This document shows, in pieces, positions 13,601-14,353 of a stretch of DNA of 14,353 bases (within the stretch, counting starts at the first letter, position 1; the number at the start of each line of letters is the position of its first letter). The DNA lies in the NCBI GenBank assembly GCA_038229595.1, contig JBBROH010000113.1, positions 1 to 14,353 on the forward strand, given 5' to 3'. Origin of the DNA: JBBROH01 sp038229595 (GTDB taxonomy: Bacteria > Chloroflexota > Chloroflexia > QHBQ01). The position numbers and the translations under genes were made by a program. The notes below the pieces were generated by a model. It had not been told where the DNA came from, ran no database searches, and was given only the letters and a program-made list of their open reading frames with translations.

Positions 13601-14073
13601 ATGCCGGGGTAGACCCCCTGGTAGATTACCTTTGCATAGTTGGCTATACTGCTGTGCCACTTGCTGGCATCGTTGCCTACCAGGTAGTTGCTGACCCCCA
13701 GCATCTTGTCTGCTGCTAGTAGCGTGGGCTTGGCGTTTGCGCCACGTAGTTGCAGTTGCAGCACCACTTCGCTGCTGGTGGCGGTGGCTGCTAGCTTCAA
13801 CACGGCTTCCTGAGCAGTCAGGAAGACGGTGTAGCCCTTGCCCCGCGCAAGGTATTGCACGCGGGGGTCACTCTGCCCAGCGTTGGCTTCAAAGTTGAGC
13901 GGCAACTGGCTGAGGTTGTCGCGCACACGCTGCTCCTGGTTGCGCGATGCGGTTCGTTGTGGGCTACTTTGCTGGTCGAGTGTCTGGTTCTGCGTGGGCA
14001 AGTAAGGGAGGAAGGTGGCTATCAAGATCAGGGCAAGGGCGGCAAGGCTCAACCGTCGAGTGGAATTGTTCAA
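10681..14073 (-). CDS. large surface protein: SBBP beta-propeller repeats, TNTP linker, three SLH domains
   Basis: The 1130-residue protein has a signal peptide or anchor (about 7-25). A beta-rich domain follows (about 50-255; LNFEANAGQSD, YLARGKGYTVFL, YPGIDLAYYG, LEYDF, PLVIDP), the type that commonly precedes SBBP repeats. Seven SBBP-like repeats (about 258-720) each show YSTYLGG...AVD..G.AY.TG.T....FP and likely form a propeller. A linker (about 727-938) of TNTP units follows, then three SLH modules (FPDVPANFFAY, YSDVPTNYWAY and FPDVPSNHWAY starts; TRAQFSK, TRAELVK and TRAELS ends) that bind secondary cell-wall polymers. It should be exported and wall-anchored, presenting the propeller outside; the ligand or partner is unknown. 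The start is TTG, with GAAAGGA 7 nt upstream; an upstream in-frame TGA rules out a longer start. It is monocistronic by appearance. Confidence 0.93.
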   Translation of the reverse strand: MNNSTRRLSLAALALILIATFLPYLPTQNQTLDQQSSPQRTASRNQEQRVRDNLSQLPLNFEANAGQSDPRVQYLARGKGYTVFLTAQEAVLKLAATATSSEVVLQLQLRGANAKPTLLAADKMLGVSNYLVGNDASKWHSSIANYAKVIYQGVYPGIDLAYYGKSGQLEYDFILAPQADPSQIRLALTGAQQLAVSDERLAIQTAAGTIYQPAPYIYQDTAEGRQTVAGGYQLTANGEVGFSVAAYDRSLPLVIDPIITFATYLGGTNIAHQDDEAVSIAVDATGSAYITGWTKSNLDFPIVPPVGAFQGQFGNGQYDAFVSKLDSAGMNLLYSTYLGGSGQDRGTGIATDSLGSAYVTGFTYSTDFPTANSPTQPNLAGSDDVFLSRLNPLGTGLVFSTYFGGSQSDEARGIAVDAAGNAYLTGFTDSANFPTVIPVQPNGAARDAFVSMFSLNGDSLYSTYLGDQGAAGGGSTDEGNAIAVDPLGTAYVVGFTSSLNFKTVNPYDGTEAGSSDAFLTKISPSGSAYLYSSYLGGSLTEDAYGVAVGTGGVAYVVGQTNSNSDFPLQNAAQSTYGGGNDAFVTAMPTTGSPFPLLYSTYLGGSGDDIAYGVAVNATANAFVVGRTASDTGFPLLNPIAGQGVLNGGSDAFISQLAPTGSSFVYSTYFGGDGSDEAKAVTFGVTGDVYITGDTYSTNLPVNNTAYDQSYDGGEDGFIARINGANPTPTPTDTPSPTNTPQPTNTPTDTPTPQPTDTPPGGSTATNTPIAATNTPTNTLTNTPVGPTNTPTNTPVGPTNTPTNTPVATNTPVATNTPVGPTNTPGGPTNTPAGPTNTPVATNTPVGPTNTPVATNTPVGPTNTPGGPTNTPVATNTPVGPTNTPGGPTNTPVATNTPVGPTNTPGGPTNTPVATNTPVATNTPVGPTNTPGGPTNTPTAPVFPDVPANFFAYNEISYLVGHNIIGGFPGGLFQPNANTTRAQFSKMIVLAFGLPLLNPATASYSDVPTNYWAYRYIESARTASVINGYDAATCQASGVVGPCFLPSKSITRAELVKIVVKVKAYPANCPSQIFPDVPSNHWAYCAVSTAQNKGVISGYPGNPAIFGPNQAITRAELSVVLYRALVTALRR
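11260..11895 (-). repeat. Thr-Asn-Thr-Pro linker repeats with a 60-bp higher-order unit
   Basis: This DNA encodes the linker between the SBBP and SLH parts: 18-21-bp units encoding TNTPVA, TNTPVGP and TNTPGGP. They are organised into a higher-order 60-bp (20-residue) unit seen three times almost identically at about 11341-11400, 11401-11460 and 11461-11520. TNTP-rich spacers are often O-glycosylated in exported proteins; that is inferred here. The array leaves a long open frame on the opposite strand that is only a shadow. Confidence 0.9.
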
Positions 14074-14353
14074 TGGGACATCCTTTCAAATTGCGGGGCT
14101 AGTAGTGATCAGCCATTGTGTTGTGACCACAGAGTAATTCTAACCGCACAGGGTGTCCATTTTTGTTGGATTTTGTTGGCTGTTTGGCAGCAATTGTGCT
14201 GGTAGCAAAGCATAGCTACCTAAGTTTCGTACAAACGTGGAGAGGTTAGTACCTGATGGGGAGCCAAGACACTAACCATCAAGCGAGCCAGAGCGTGCAA
14301 GCCTGGCAAGTAGAGCCGCCAACCAGTGGCGGTGCGTTCCGCGTGCGCGCGAA
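14074..14353 (-). other. 280-bp upstream region of the SLH gene
   Basis: No gene is seen. Two small hairpins stand out: GGTAGC...GCTACC around 14199-14218, and CCGCCA...TGGCGG around 14319-14335. No convincing -35/-10 pair was found. I compared it by eye with the cyclic-di-GMP riboswitch pattern and could not support a call. Confidence 0.4.

Noticed and set aside
14140..14353. Possible cyclic-di-GMP-type riboswitch upstream of the SLH gene
   Set aside because: A GGTAGC...GCTACC hairpin is present, but the conserved core of that riboswitch could not be found on the same strand.

Overview
The window looks like a stretch of a high-GC chromosome, most likely from a member of the Chloroflexota (filamentous Herpetosiphon/Kouleothrix-type relatives). 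This is inferred from protein families and style only: DUF5667 proteins beside ECF sigma factors, Thr-Pro-rich tails, an SBBP-repeat/SLH surface protein, and a family-18 glycosidase with Tyr/Phe-rich C-terminal repeats. No rRNA or tRNA is present to confirm it.

Layout. (1) Positions 1-3713, minus strand: an ECF sigma gene (1615-2298) followed 34 bp later by a membrane DUF5667 protein whose His/Thr/Pro repeat tail runs off the left edge. Upstream of the sigma gene lies a second, paralogous DUF5667 gene (2469-3713). (2) A divergent promoter region (3714-3909) leads to a plus-strand pair: a two-TM potassium channel with an RCK/TrkA regulatory half, coupled by an ATGA overlap to a secreted GH18-type glycosidase (5046-6641). 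(3) Convergent to these is a second sigma/anti-sigma operon on the minus strand (8947-6753). It encodes an ECF sigma factor and a zinc-finger (ZAS) anti-sigma factor with a large outer sensor domain of beta-propeller appearance. It ends at a clear intrinsic terminator. (4) Positions about 9200-10600 form an untidy, visibly AT-richer accessory patch on the minus strand. It holds a hypothetical gene whose 3' end is fused to remnants of a membrane-protein gene (in-frame stop, 75-bp duplication), a Gly-rich CPDC reading frame with a TGA at codon 3, a perfect inverted repeat, and about 190 bp of unassigned sequence after an extended -10 promoter. (5) Positions 14073-10681, minus strand: a 1130-residue cell-surface protein (signal anchor, SBBP repeats, TNTP linker, three SLH modules) with its own terminator.

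How it may work together: most intact genes concern the cell envelope. There are two sigma-factor modules with membrane partners that reach outside the cell, one ion channel, one secreted cell-wall or polysaccharide hydrolase and one large S-layer-anchored protein. That the sigma modules control the envelope genes is inference only; no shared ECF promoter motif was identified by eye. The most unusual material is the accessory patch and the His-containing repeat tail of the first DUF5667 protein.
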